DNA of 64,000 bases from Dioscorea cayenensis subsp. rotundata (GCF_009730915.1 NC_052477.1:28902420-28966419), one strand, 5' to 3'; shown: positions 51,378-64,000, counted from the stretch's first letter. Notes: generated by a model from the sequence alone, not told the origin. Program-made: numbers and translations.

Positions 51378-52740
51378 AGAAGATACCTTCATTTCATCAA
51401 CTTGGTGGAGACCGTACACTAAACAGCTAAGATTATATTAAAGAACAGCACAATTAGCATTATTTTAAAACTTCATTGTATATTCTGTGGAATAAGTTGA
51501 GATTCATGGTCTTATTCAATATCTTTAGTGATTAAGGTATTCAAAATAATCATTTACAATCATCTTTTCAACTAAATTTGTATTTTTTTTCTTCAATAAA
51601 CTTATTTTATGTTAAAAGAATATATTAAAAAAATATATATCATCAAACATATTAAAAGTTCCCATTCGGGCTATTTTGTGAAAGATTTTGCCAGCAAAGC
51701 AAAGAATAATGGTAATTCAATTAATACCTTGCATCTATTTAGATTCTAATTAAAAATCATTTATGTTTATATATATATATATATATATATATATGATCAT
51801 CTACAACTTATATACTCGATGGGGCTAGAATCGAGGATTCCATGACGATCATCAAATGGAGTTTTTACTTTTTTTCTTCTTAGATTTGTGAGAGCTCTCA
51901 TTAATCGAGAACCATATTAAAGATATTTGATTCTTCAAATTGACAGAGACTGATAATCCCTTTGAGTGGTAATTTCTCCAAAGTCTTATTTTTTGCCTCA
52001 CCTTCTCTTCTGTTAAGGTAAAATCATCTAATCATTTTTTTTTAAAGTTATGCGTAATTTTAATTCGTTTGTTCTATTTTATGTATTCAATCATATACTC
52101 TATTTCTTTATGTTTCCATTCCGATCTTTTTTTATTGGTAATCCTTTTCCTTCTAATATATTTAGGGTGATTTATTTAATTTTTTTAAATTGATAGTATC
52201 AACCAAAAAAAATATATATCTAACCAATAAGCCAAATTATACATGTGGACCCTCAAAATCAAAAACCCAAAATATAAAATTAACACAACAAAACATTTAT
52301 AAAATCCCTATCACCACAAGAGAAAAGAGCAAGAGAGAAAAAAAAACATAAAAAGAAAAAGAAACACTAATAATTAATACAAAGTATTGGGTAGTGCTAC
52401 TCTTGTAGGTTTTTGTTCCCTTGTTCTCCCACTCCCCTGCCCTTTTCCCAAAGCACCCTCCCTAACCTCCTTCCAAAGGACAACAGTCTCCAACCTTCCT
52501 CATAAGAAAAAAGACACTACAAAGGGCACTATTGGCACTCATCAACCTTGATGAGATTTATTATAGTTATCTTATAACAAAGACATGCATCCACATTGCC
52601 ATTTAAAACCCTCTTCTTTTGTTTCATTCTCTCTCCATCTGTCTTAACTTCTTTCCCAATCTCTTCCATTATCTTCACAAACCTCCTTCTCTTCCTCTTG
52701 TTCTCATCTCTAAACTTTGTTGATGATATATAGTGCCAAT

Positions 52741-55720
52741 ATGTGCACAAACAAGAAGATGAAGCCACCTCATTGTGTTGAAGAAGATGAAGAAAGAAAC
52801 ACAAGTGATGGTGAGGAACCAAAGTTGCAAAATGGATCCATTCTTTGGCCATGCATAGGAGAGGTAATCAATCCTTTCTTTTTCATTTTTATTTATCTCT
52901 TTTTTATTTTTTAATGAGCTCTTTTTAATGGATCCATGGTTTTTATTTTTGGTCTTTTAAGTTTCTTGAGAAAGAGAGATGTTTTTATTTTTATTTTTAA
53001 AGGATCATGCATGATGGCACTTGGAAACCATTTGTTGTAGTGTTTATCACAGGAGGATATCACCATGCTGTGGGCTTTAGCTGCTGTTTTTAGACAACTT
53101 GACAAGCTTAACCAATTAAGGTTGGGTTGGGTTGGGTTGGGTCTGGTCTAGCTCACTCTAACTTGGAGATGATTAAACATTTAAATCTCTTATTTAGGAA
53201 TTAAAATCAAGCGTTTTAATTGTTTTTGTAGGTTAAATTGTGGAGTAAATCAGCATAATTATTGCATTTATTAATTTAAAATTAAATATTATGACTAATG
53301 TAAAACCAGGCGGATATACTGCTACTATAATAACAGAGTTGGTATTTTATTTTATTTTATTCACATGATATTTTTGGAAAATAGAGATGAATGGATTTTA
53401 TTTTTAATTTTTTTATAAAAAAATTTTAGTATTTAGATTGTGTGGAAATCTTTGTTTCTGCCTTGACTTGAGTTAAAATCACTTGAATGATATGGAAAAT
53501 TCTGGATATAGTTTTTAGGTAAATTCTGGATATAGTTCAACACTGGTTTTTGAATCACTGTCAGACAAACTTTGAAACTCACATTGCTCCAGACAAATAC
53601 AGTCTTATCCAAACTATAAACAAAATTCTTAAAAAATAGTTTATTTTTTATTTTCTTCCCTTTTAAAAAAATATAATCTGAGTAAATGTTACACTTTGAA
53701 AAATTAATAGCAGTGTAAGAATTTACTAACATTATATATATAAAGTCAGTTTTAGAGTGTAAACATTATTAACTTTTTATTTGAATTTAATATTTAATTA
53801 TACAGTGAGCACTAGTGCTGGTGAAAGTGCCCTTTGGAATGTACCAAGAAGCAAAGGGCACAAACAATAAATTTAAACATTTAATTAACAATTATTTTTT
53901 TCCCTTCCAAATAAGAGATTTTTTTTTTTTAGCTTTACCAACCAACTCTCTGCATGTTCCCCAAAGCTGGAAAACCACGTGATTTCACATTTTTATAAAA
54001 ATAATATATATATTTATATTTATTTATATATTTATATACATTGATATTGATTCCAAAAATTTATCCACTTTGATCAGTCCCAATCTACGAGCTTATGCTT
54101 TTCAGGAGTCATTGCAAGGATTGCACTGCAAATGACTGTCAATCTGAGCAACTGAAAAGTCATTACAAGAAATAGGAAACAATGTTGCACTCCTCTTTGA
54201 TCTGAAAAAGATTCATTAGAACCAAACTTTTCCTTTTTATCTTTATTTCTTTTTAACCATTTCAAATGCAGGAGTCATTGTTAATTACTGATGATGTGTT
54301 GATATTGACTGAAAACTGTAATGTAATGCAGGTTGTTGAGGAGCTCACATCTTTAGCACAGATTGTATGGCCAATAATTGTCACAAGTTTCCTACTTTAC
54401 TCAAAGTCAGTAATTTCTATGATTTTTTTAGGCAGACTCGGCGAAGCAGAGCTCGCCGGAGGCTCGCTTTCGATCGCCTTTGCGAACATCACCGGTTACT
54501 CCGTGCTTAAAGGTTTAGCCATGGGCATGGAGCCAATCTGCGGTCAGGCTTACGGCGCGAAACGCTGGGCCATCCTTAGCCTAACCTTTCAGAAAACATT
54601 GCTGCTGCTTCTTCTTGCTGCAATTCCCATTACTTTTCTTTGGCTATACATGGAGCCAATTCTGGTGCATTTAGGCCAGGATTCATATATCACTTCAATT
54701 GCCAAAAACTACATTGTTTTCTCCTTGCCTGACCTGTTTGCACAAGCACTGTTACATCCATTAAGGATCTTTCTCAGAACACAGAGCCTTACAGGGCCTC
54801 TGACTCTTGCTGCAACGTTTGCGCTCCTGCTTCATGTGCCGATTAATTACGTTCTCATCAGTTACTTGGGGTATGGAATCAAAGGAGTGGCTTTAGCTTC
54901 AGGTTTGAACACTATGATCATCAATGTTGGTCTGGTTTTGTATCTAATGTACTCGAGCAAAGCTCTGAAGCCGTGGTCGGGTTTATCGCTTGAGTGTTTA
55001 AAGGGATGGAGCAGGCTTGTGGCGCTTGCTGCGCCGAGTGCTGCTTCAGTGTGCTTGGAGTGGTGGTGGTATGAAGTCATGCTTATTCTTTGTGGTTTGC
55101 TGGGGGATCCGCAAGCCAGTGTCGCGGCAATGGGGGTTCTGATACAGACAACCGGGTTGATCTATGTGCTGCCATCGTCGCTCAGCATTGGGATTTCTAT
55201 ACGGGTTAGTCATGAGCTTGGTGCGCACCGGCCGGGCAGAGCACAGCAAGCGACACGTGTTGGTGTGGCGCTTGCTGTTGCGTTTGGGATCTCTGCTTTT
55301 GTGTTTGCTGGTAGTGTGAGGGGAGTGTGGGGAAAGATGTTTACCGGAGACTTGGAGATACTGAGGTTGACGGAGATGGCATTGCCGATAGTTGGGTTGT
55401 GCGAGCTTGGGAACTGCCCACAGACGGCCGGGTGCGGTGTGCTGAGAGGCAGTGCAAGACCGACAGTAGGTGCAAATATAAATTTTGGGTCGTTTTACCT
55501 AATAGGATTGCCCGTGGCCGCGATGGCAGGGTTCAGGTTCAGGCTGGGATTCCTCGGCCTGTGGCTTGGGCTGGTGGCAGCACAGGCATCATGCGCTTGC
55601 TTCATGCTGTACACTGTCTGGCGCACTGACTGGAAAGCCCAGGTGGAGAGGGCGAAGGAGCTGACTGGAGATGAGACCGGAGAGAAGGGTGATCTTGAAG
55701 CCGGTCTCCTCGTCAGTTGA
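52741..55720 (+). CDS. DTX: DTX/MATE efflux transporter (DTX48-51 group)
   Basis: Two coding exons: 52741-52863 (MCTNKKMKPPHC... to PCIGE) and a second one ending 55720. Exon 2 has two in-frame acceptors 60 nt apart: exon start 54272 (523 aa in total) or 54332 (503 aa). The former has the better pyrimidine tract; the latter gives GEVVEELTSLAQ, which matches family N-termini better. MATE carriers export organic compounds by proton or sodium antiport. Twelve membrane spans are visible, with family motifs MIFLGRLGEAELAGGSLS, FANITGYSVLKGLAMGMEPI, CGQAYGAKR, CLEWWWYEVMLILCGLL, GVLIQTTGLIYV and ELGNCPQTAGCGVLRGSARP. These recall Arabidopsis DTX48-51 (ADP1, BCD1 and relatives), which influence hormone balance, iron and senescence. 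The substrate here is unknown. Exon 2 is GC-rich. ATG at 52723 would add six residues. Confidence 0.93.
53120..53145. repeat. (GGTTG)n repeat in the DTX intron
   Basis: About four to five GGTTG units in the single intron, seen directly. The rest of the intron is AT-rich with nothing recognised. Confidence 0.75.
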
Positions 55721-56174
55721 CAAGATCCTGAGAACAAAACAATGATCTGCAGCAAACAAGCAGCTAGTTTAACTGGTGAGAATACAGCTTTTTAGAAGTC
55801 TTAGAGAAAGGGAAACAAATACAAGTCATGAGCATAAAAATGCATGTATTTGAACCTCACAATGTAAGCAGAAAAGAAACTTCATTTCTGATTTTAGAGA
55901 ATGAAGAATGAGAATGTCATTTAGCCTGCGCAGCTTCTTAACTCAGTATACAACAAACAACTGGTTTTAAAACAGGGATGCGACATGAGATCCTTCATTT
56001 TCTATGAAAATCGATAAAATTAACAGGCAAAACTGCTACAAATGATATAAGTATAATATTATGCAGGTAACTATGGCCTTCATTTGATAGCTAGCTTATT
56101 GAGGGGTCTTTCATTTCAGGCAACTCTTCAATGCCATTTACTCCCAGAGATACAAATCTGCATAGTTTGATAAC

Positions 56175-59100
56175 TCATGCGCGAAGGTCTTTGTCCGAGC
56201 TCCACACCGGGGCTTTGGGTGCAACATTATCAGCCACTAGACCAGTTCCACTTTCCACACTTAGAAGAGGATCAGACTCGGATTCTTTCACCTGAGACCA
56301 ATAACAAGATGATAATAGATTAGCACAAAGAAAAGCCAAGCATGTATAAATATGATTGCAAGATTATAGGAATCAGAGATTAAGAAATTTTATTAAGTGT
56401 TACTATACTGTTACTTCACAAACTTATTTTAGAGCTTGGTTCAACAATCTAAAACTCCAGAAATGGTTTGACTCATACAACGTTGCTTTCTGTGATGGAT
56501 TATGCAAATTTTATAGGTCGTTTAGTGGGATATTAAAATCTCTAATTTATGTGGAATATGGCCAGAAAATAACTAACCATTTGCTAGCAACAAAGTAAAA
56601 CAAAACAATCATCTATGACAAGAGAAAAAACTGAAGCACGACATCTTATATGAAATATGGAATACATAAAAGGTTGAAATAAAAAATACCTGGGGTATCT
56701 GGGATGATGCTTCAGTTGCTTTTTGCTGATTCTCAACAGAACAAAAATAGGAGTAAAGGATCATCCCAACTAATGCAATCAGAATGCCAAATATATTTCT
56801 CCAGCTAAATGGATCATGAAGTAAAACATAGCCAAAGGCAAGAACAAGGCAAGTTTTTAGATGACCCAAAACTTGGTAGGTAACAGGTGATGTCTTGCCG
56901 ATGACAAGGAATGTACTGAAGTTCACTGAGACAGATATAAGACAAGACAGCACAATAAAAACCTGCAACAAAATAAAATATACCCATAAGAGATCCTCAG
57001 AGAAAAGAACAGAAGGGTAGAATTTACAATATTTCCACTTCTTACCAGAACTTGAGGTGTATACTTGAAAGCAAAAACATTCTGGTTTGTCAGAAGGGCA
57101 TCAAGGAATGGGCCAGTGATAAATAGAGTCAGTGCTTGATAAGGGCACGATTGGTACAATAACTGGGTCGAAGAGACCTTAAACCTCTTCTGTATAGTAT
57201 TAGTCATCTGAAGAAATGGTTAAGATCTCAGACAAAAGACAATATAGGAAGTGCAGAAAGTTTTAAAAAAGTCACATGAGAACAACAGTACTCAAGATTT
57301 TAATGAAAAGATTTAAGCAATGCAAGATTTATATGAGTGCAGACCTGTAATTGAATAATATCACTAAGTTATTTTTTCTAAAGAGGCAAAAAAATCCATT
57401 CAATATCTTAAGGAGCAAATAAAGGAATTATGGTATGCAAGCAGTCCAGTATATACTTTCCTAAAAGGATACAATTTGAGCAATGCAAGTTGTAATAACT
57501 GCAAGCAGAGATAAGACGGATCCCAGAACATTTAGTTGCAGATCTGTAACAGTCGCTATGCCAACACCCAGAAGGAGGATGGTGAGTGCAAACTGGATAC
57601 TCCGACTGCAATTACATGTCAAGCAATACTAGTCAAGGAAAGGTTAACAAAATTGCCAAGATACACACACAAGCCAGACGTCATAACTACTAAAAGCATA
57701 TATCAAACTAATGTGGTAACAGGTGCAAACATTTAGACAAGCTGCTGAAGATAATCTCAAAACTATGTCATTGTCTATTACAACAACATATCTTCAGTTT
57801 TAGATGACAGTGTACTTTAAATTCACTCTTTATCCTGTGTTTTAAAATGGAAAACATTATCTAATTCGATAGGAGCATTTTTTTGACCTCTATACAGTAA
57901 CAGCCTAGGAACTTTATGGTAATTGCCTAGAGTTGATAAGGTAATGGAGTTTTATTAAGAGTTGGGTCACAAATTGAGCATTATAGCCTTTCGCTGAATA
58001 TTGTAGTCCATAAAAAAAGCATGAAGTTAAAAATAACTAAACACATACACCAATAACCAGCATTTTTATACCAGAGAACAGAGTATTTGATATTGAAAGC
58101 CTCATCCTACATTTAACATGCACTTATGAATACTGGGATGTAGACATTTGGATACATTATAACTTCAAGAAGAAAATGTGCTTTCTGTTGTCCTTTTTAA
58201 GGCATACCTGAACATCTTCCTGAAGAAAAGAGTCTCCAGCAAAACAGTACAAGGAATAATTGCAAGCTTGGTCATCTGGAGTGAAGGCTAAATGAATAAG
58301 TAAAAGGCATACCGGAGCTCCAAAATTTCATGAATATATGAAAGATACTAGAAAGGTAACATTTCAGCAAGATCCAAATGAATTTTTAAACAGTAATAAA
58401 CAACCAAGTGAAAAAATAAAAAATAAAAATAAAAACCTGTTTCTCACAAATAAAATAAAATACAAATTCTGGCAGCATATATCCAAATGCCAGAAAGAAA
58501 CAACTTTTTTTGGAAACAATCTTGAGAAAAGAAGACACATGTCAGAACCCATTTTCCTTCACAAATAAAAGCAATTGATGTGAAAAAAGGAATATAAGAT
58601 ACCAAAAAGAGAGAATATGTATACTGATGTCATTATTTCCTATATATATATATATATATATGTATGTATATGTGAATCATCAGAATTAATGAAATGCAGT
58701 TTCCTCTTTTATGTGCTAACTGCCACATCCTACATCCAAAATACTCACTAAAATATGAACAAATTAAAAAAGGATATATATATTTTAACATCAGAGTATA
58801 AAAGTATTATTAAGCAAAAAATAATGTCTTCAAATATAAATTAAGTTATTATCTTAATCCAACATTCACTTATAAAATTGAAGAAAATATAAATTAAAAA
58901 AATGCTGAATCCCGAAAGACAAGAAAAAGTACCTGATAGAAACCAACAGAGTTGAAACCCAAACTTAAGTTTAATAAACCGATAGATATTCCATTTAGAA
59001 TTCCGAATCCCATTACTGCCCTTGGATCAAAAGGTTTGTGCTCAAACAATCTCATCCACAACGCCACATGGAGAGAGCAAAATGTGACAAGGAGATGCCA

Positions 59101-59974
59101 GCTTGTCAAAGTAGTGGCTGAAAAACCAAAAGCAAAGTACAAGTTCACGTCAAATATTTACATTCTCGCCAAAAAATAAATCTTTAGTTAACCAAAGCCT
59201 TTTCAAGTTTATACACTGTCTTTACCTTCAATTGTAATTTTAATAAATGAATAAGCATGGGCCAACAATGGGTTGAAAACCACCAACTAACTTTAAATTT
59301 ATTCAAGTAACAAAGGAATTCCAATAAATCCAACACCAGAAGGGGGAAAAAAGACACTATAAAAAGCCATTCTTCTCGCAAGGATTACATAGAAATGCTA
59401 TACATCAATTGTGAAAGAAAAAAATTTCAATTTCCTTTGCCAAATTGCAACTCTAAAGCATCACCAACTTAAATTCATTGCAGTAAAACCCACTTTCCAA
59501 CACTTTAATAACCTTTTGAAAATCCAAATTAAGATGAATCCCAGTGTCTAGGAACAAACAAGAAGTTTTTCAAGTAATATACATAGATCCATAAACAAAG
59601 ACCAAAAGTCCAAATCATACATAAACGTCACCACCAATCAAACAAATTCCGTGCAATTATCCACAACTACAACTAAGCTAAATCACAAAAGATCCATCGA
59701 AGATTTCATCCAATAGTAACGCTTGAAAATATTCAACAATTAGAAAAAAACAGCATTTTTAACCCAACCAAACAAAATTCAGAAAAATCAGTCAAATGCT
59801 CCAAAATTATTCCGAAAAATCGCATTGGCATCGCGAAAAGTTAGATCCCTCACCAAACGTAAACCCAAGGGTGCTGATAAGCGCCTTGTTGCAGATCACG
59901 ATCGACACCGAAGACACCACGGACAAGCTCAGCGCTCCGACAGTCCCCAACTGACATCGCTCGCTCTCCCCCAT
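56175..59974 (-). CDS. UXT: UDP-xylose transporter-like nucleotide-sugar transporter (UXT, NST-KT family)
   Basis: Seven exons (minus): 59974-59854, 59117-58933, 58275-58208, 57605-57473, 57207-57046, 56962-56690, 56291-56175, in phase, 352 aa. The protein resembles Arabidopsis UXT1-3, Golgi/ER antiporters that bring UDP-xylose into the lumen for xylan and glycoprotein synthesis. Ten membrane spans are visible in the triose-phosphate-translocator fold. Landmarks: SVSIVICNKALISTLGF, TTLTSWHLLVTFCSLH, NGISIGLLNLSLGFNSVGFY, MTKLAIIPCTVLLETLFF, QIMTNTIQKRFKVSSTQLLY, SVNFSTFLVIGKTSPVTYQV and GHLKTCLVLAFGYVLLHDPF. The last carries the lysine-threonine (KT) motif of this family. The cytosolic tail is hydrophilic and variable. 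Exact substrate is inferred from family only. Confidence 0.93.
58640..58660. repeat. (AT)n microsatellite in UXT intron 2
   Basis: AT dinucleotide run, seen directly. Confidence 0.8.
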
Positions 59975-61502
59975 TCCTCACTCTTCTGAAGATGATTCAC
60001 AGCTTTTTCGCTCCTTCAAAGCACAAACCCAATCCACCACCACCTTCAGATCGAATGCCCAAACAAAAAACCCATCAAACGAAAACCAGAGCTCGTCCGC
60101 AGAGCAATCGAGATGCAACCCTAGATCTGAACACTGCCGGGAGATTTGAAAGGATCGAAAAGCAACCAATTCGAAGATCAAAAGATGGAGTTTTTCTATT
60201 GGGTTTTGAAGAATCTCAGAGCCGAGGTGGAGAAGAGAAGTGAGATTGGAGATCTGGATGAGCGGCTCCTTCGCGGGGGGCTTCACTTGTTTTTATTATA
60301 ATTATTTTGATTTTTCTTTTGCATTCTTAACCCTCAAAATTAACCAAATCTTACAATCAACCCTTTATAAATGTTACTCAAATGTTTAATTAAAAATATT
60401 AAAATTCACAAATTTAAGTGAATATTCAAGCATGTTGAAATTTTAATTTTATTACATATATATATATATATATATTGCACTCTCAACCCTGAAAGTTGGC
60501 CTAATATCACAATTACCTCTAAACAAAAAATTCATAAATTTATGATATCATTATTTTTTAAAAATAAAATGGATGCTGTTAGTTATTTTTGATCATTATT
60601 CCATAAATAATATGTATTTGGATCTGATTAATTATCAAAATAAAATTTCATTTTTTACTTAAAAGAATTAAAATAAACAATCACATGGTGGAAGTTATGC
60701 TTTACATTGGATATATGTAAGCCTGAGAGAAAAAACTTGTTTTATTATAATTAATTATTTATTTTTTTAGCATCCTCATCTAAAGTCCAAATTTCTAGTG
60801 ATTAAATTTGGAAAAATCATAAACTTAAGGCAATATTCAAAATTATATATATAGTTCTTAGCATTTATAATACTGACTTCATAAAGGACTTGATTGGAAT
60901 TTGATATGCTTCAGGGACGTATATGCAAAAAGACTAATTCTCACCCATTCTTCTCCTCTCCTTCCCTCCCGCCGGCAGCGACGGGCCCAATCTTGGAGTG
61001 TGATAAAAAAACAACAAAATTTTTGGGACCTCAAAATGGGACCCCAAGCTTTACCCAATGGTCAAGAGACACGTGTCCATTGGATGTCCAGGTTAAAAAA
61101 GAAGTCCTACGTTGTGTCCTTTCTTTAGAGTCATGCATGAGAACAAGCGTGGGAACTCGTCGGTGAGCTAGTGGGCCCATCCGTCCGTTGAAATTGATAT
61201 GGTTCTGATCCCAATGAAAATCAACGGTGAGATTGACCCATGATGGCGTGTAAGTTAGGTACACCGATCAGGTGCATCGGACGGTTGGTGAGTGGTTGAC
61301 GTATCTTGATTTTTTTATTTATAATTTCTTGCAAGGACTATTCCACGTATTTTTCACAATGGCCCTTTAAAATTTTTTAATTTCAAATATTTTTAAAAAA
61401 AATCTGAAATTTTTTTTAAAAACCAATAAAGAAAAAGTCGAAGGGGGTTTATGAATATATACATCATGACACCTCGACGACGATCTCCATCGGAGTTCGG
61501 TC
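59975..61502. other. Divergent intergenic region, UXT and reticulon gene
   Basis: The UXT leader probably reaches about 60290. Then comes AT-rich spacer with an AT microsatellite (60460-60476), followed by a GC-richer block of about 370 bp (60900-61300) holding a palindromic G-box (61067-61076). Frames in the latter have no protein character, so it is more likely promoter DNA for the reticulon gene. Confidence 0.5.
61067..61076. promoter_or_regulatory. Palindromic G-box GACACGTGTC
   Basis: A 10-bp perfect palindrome with a CACGTG core, about 430 bp upstream of the reticulon start codon. It is a strong bZIP/bHLH site by known preference; use in this promoter is inferred. Confidence 0.5.
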
Positions 61503-64000
61503 ATGGATGTCAATGCCCTAGAAGGATCGATCCCGGACGGCGGTGGAGATCCGAGGAGGGAGAGGTCGCCGGAGCAGTCGTCTTCCTTGGCGCCGGGGCC
61601 GGCTGGGTACCGTCTCTTTGATCGTGAGCGGAGTATTCACCAAATCATTGGAGGAGGCAAAGGTGATTTCTATTTTATGTAAATAACTTCTTATTAGTGG
61701 CTTCTGCTCTTGATTTTGTTATTTAGAAGTAGAATTCGTGGGTGATTCTCGTGTTCTTGGTGTAATTTTTTTGTCCGTGATTGGTTTTTTGTAGTATTTG
61801 ATGGTGAATTTTGGTTTTCCTGTGGATTGGTTGAAGATGAAAAGCAAAGATTTGATTGGTTTAGCGAGTGTTTATGAATGAGCTCTTGTTCTATAGTGTT
61901 TGGATATAGGAAGGGAGATATGCACAATTGAAGTAGTTCTTTGGGTGTAGAATTTGTTGAAATGATGGATTATTTGGAAGCTTGGTGTTCTACTTTGAAA
62001 CTATATTAAAAACGGAATTTAGTCGCTACTTGTTCTAATAAATAGTTTCTAAACTGTTTGGATTAGAGGAAAATGAAGGCAAAGAAAAGGAGAAAAGATG
62101 ATGCTTTTGGTATGTGAAATTTTGTTCTTGTTTTTGTTGAGAATGAGATTACTATTTTGGGGCTTCTTGCGAAATTTCTTGGATGTTCTTGAATGTTGTA
62201 CAATTTTCCATGCTATGACAGTGGATGGATGCAAAGACCCACCCTTTCATCAGCACCCCTTCCATCAGCAATTTGAAGTAGGTGTATAAGATCCTCTCTA
62301 GCATCTTGATTTGATGATACACGTTATTGAGTAGAAATAGGAATGTTTAATATGTTTATTGCCTTGGTTTGTTTGGAGTTTATTTCATTTAGATAAGAGG
62401 TTGAGATGGAATGAACTATTTTTATTTGTTTCACTACCCAGACATAAAAGGGCATTTATGCAACAAATAAGGACCTATAGGACCTTTACATATTTACAGT
62501 TGACCAAAACAGTGTTATCATGAACGGGGTACGTCTCAGTACGTAGTATAAAATGGGAACATGGTACATAGTTTAGAAATTTAATGGTAGGAAGGAGGTA
62601 GGCTTAATTGGTTATGATTTTTCAAGTCATGGTACGCTTATATTTTCAAATCATTAATACTATATACTATATAATTTGTAAAATCTTTGTAAAATGTAAA
62701 CAATTTTTTTTTTTATGAAATTAAGTTTTAGTTGATTTAATTAACATTAACGTTGAAACAAAACGCCACACAATGCTCATTCTAAGAATAATATTTCATA
62801 AGTTTTAAAATTAATCTAAAAGTTTAAGATAATAAGATAAAAAATAAAAGTTAAAACGAAGTCAACATTAATATTATAAAAATACTTCAAAGTTCAAAAC
62901 TTCAAATATTTTAAAAATAAAGGCTACAACATAAGCCATGCAAAACTTCAATATTCTAGAAACAAAAGTTGCAACATAATTTTGAGTCTCAAACTCTGAC
63001 CATCACACATGTGGGAATAGGATAACTGACAACACCAATAAAGCCCACCCAAAAAAAAAATGCAAAATTATTAAAATTGAAGTTATGAACTGTGAAAGAA
63101 TAGATTGGAAAAAAATTACAAAGTTTAAGATTTAGAGTCTCAAACTTACATGAGTTAGTGGCATTGCTTGGCCATTTTTGCCTTTCGTTTAGTCACATGG
63201 CCTTACTTCGAAAATTTGCTTGAAACTGCCTGATCCTCTTGCATCTCTTCAGTTTTTCTTGGCAGTACCTCATCATCAAACTCACTATCTAAATCAGTCC
63301 ACCTAAGGTCTTCTAACCTTGTTGAATCCTCCAAATATCCATTATCTGGATCAATGTCTTACTTTATAAATGGGCCATTTACATAAGTTTCATTGAATTG
63401 TGTTTGAAGATGAATATGTGAGCAGTGTTGCTAAGGCGTGTGCCTAGGTGTTCAGACGCAGCGCTAAACCTCCTTAGCGCCTCTAAGGGTCTAAGCCAAG
63501 GCTCTTTTAGTCAGGCAAAGGTTTTTTGTACTTTTTGCGCCTTTTTAAGGCGCGCTTGATTAAAAAACTATTGATCTTCTATTGTTTAAAAAAGCCATGG
63601 TTTACTAGGTATGGATATTTGAAAATCTCTAAGTCTATTAAAAAAATAGAATCTAATAACTAAGCTATAAATATATTAAAAACAGAAGTATGGTAGTCTT
63701 CTATGTTTGAAGAGGGAGAGCAACGACCACTACGGGTTCAAATTTAGATGAAGTAGAAGATGATTTGGTGTTTGAAGATGATAAACTGACTTGGGGTGTA
63801 GTGGCAAGTGTTGCTGGTCTTGGAGAACCATCAAGACGAATTAGATTGCAATCAAAATGTAGAAGAAATTTTTCAGTTGTTGAGGAGGAAGATGACAATG
63901 AAGTAGAGCATGATGTAGATGTCTATGATTCTGAACAAGGAAAAGAAGATGAAAACATGAATTTAGAGTTTGACATTAATGATGATGATTATTAGTTGCT
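61503..64000 (+). CDS. RTNLB: Reticulon-like protein (RTNLB), first exon only; gene runs past the window
   Basis: Exon 1 is 61503-61662: 53 codons plus one base, with a good donor (AAAG/GTGATT). It encodes an acidic, Ser/Pro/Gly-rich N-terminus that ends YRLFDRERSIHQIIGGGK. The text R-L-F-x-R-x-R-(S/T)-I-H-x-(I/L)-(L/I)-G-G-G-K immediately precedes the reticulon-homology domain in plant RTNLB proteins, which shape tubular ER. The next exon should begin near (A)DVLLWR, but no such sequence was found in the remaining 2.3 kb, so intron 1 exceeds the window. The intron carries hAT transposon remnants. Only exon 1 supports the call. A transmembrane hairpin domain is expected but not seen. Confidence 0.75.
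62509..63400 (-). mobile_element. Possible hAT-type transposase remnant in reticulon intron 1
   Basis: CAGTGTTATCA at about 62509 resembles a hAT terminal inverted repeat. On the minus strand, about 63360-63203 reads DPDNGYLEDSTRLEDLRW-TDLDSEFDDEV..., an acidic tail like those of hAT transposases, ending in a stop. No dimerisation domain is seen. The family match rests on composition and the terminus only, so confidence is low. Confidence 0.35.
63423..63995 (+). mobile_element. hAT transposon remnant with transposase C-terminal tail
   Basis: CAGTGTTGCTAAGGCG at 63423 looks like a hAT terminal inverted repeat, followed by GC-rich GGCGC words that pair imperfectly (GCTAAGGCG versus CGCCTTTTTAAGGCGCG). 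From about 63730 a plus-strand frame reads GSNLDEVEDDLVFEDDKLTW, then GEPSRRIRLQSKCRR and an Asp/Glu-rich tail ending at a stop at 63995. TW-x-V-x-x-A-x-G-x-x-EPSRR plus an acidic tail is typical of hAT C-termini. Most of the transposase is missing between the terminus and this tail, so it looks like an internally deleted copy. The right terminus is outside the window. Confidence 0.5.

Larger units (their letters stand above)
50784..52740. other. Divergent intergenic region, MnSOD and DTX
   Basis: About 1.96 kb holding both promoters. It includes a CTTGG pentamer array (50987-51011) and two AT microsatellites (51343-51376, 51769-51795). The right end (about 52400-52740) is C/T-rich and is probably the DTX 5' leader. 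Confidence 0.5.

Noticed and set aside
60894-61264. Small genes in the GC-richer block left of the reticulon gene
   Set aside because: Frames on both strands have no protein character and overlap one another; promoter DNA is more likely.

Overview
This is a plant nuclear window: AT-rich, with introns (mostly short, GT-AG), long AT-microsatellites and only angiosperm-type protein families. The species cannot be fixed from sequence. The families and intron patterns fit a flowering plant with a fairly compact genome, perhaps a non-grass monocot, but that is a guess.

The window has fourteen protein genes that I could rebuild exon by exon. In order they are: an AZG1-type purine permease (+, intronless); a CBL-interacting protein kinase (-); plastid uroporphyrinogen decarboxylase (-); an HMG-box protein (-); an EPFL4/5/6-type secreted peptide (-); a KUP/HAK potassium transporter (-, 9 coding exons); an OVATE family protein (-, intronless); a TRM1-type tRNA dimethyltransferase (+); ribosomal protein eS26 (-); mitochondrial Mn superoxide dismutase (-); a DTX/MATE transporter (+); a UXT-type UDP-xylose transporter (-); and the first exon of a reticulon-like protein (+), cut by the window end. 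A further weak locus (34.5-37.0 kb, -) looks like a decayed or non-coding gene. These are unrelated housekeeping and regulatory genes; I see no operon-like or biosynthetic cluster.

Intergenic and intronic sequence holds most of the unusual structure. There is a tRNA-derived SINE with a clear target-site duplication (31.8 kb). Next to each other lie two large inverted repeats (33.07-34.46 kb); one is an inverted pair of about 337-bp LTR-like repeats around a full-length initiator-tRNA-Met-like core, an old and inert fossil. Other items are a three-copy ~170-bp tandem repeat (9.7-10.2 kb), a fold-back MITE-like repeat (15.55 kb), a GAGCTCGA-rich repeat (19 kb), and hAT transposon remnants in the reticulon intron (62.5-64 kb).

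Two host genes that otherwise look intact (CIPK and TRM1) carry small indels that break the reading frame inside strongly conserved motifs and then restore it. Several sit in homopolymers, so residual consensus errors are the simplest explanation, though real recent mutations are possible. No clearly new biological system was found. The most unusual object is the inverted LTR/initiator-tRNA structure.
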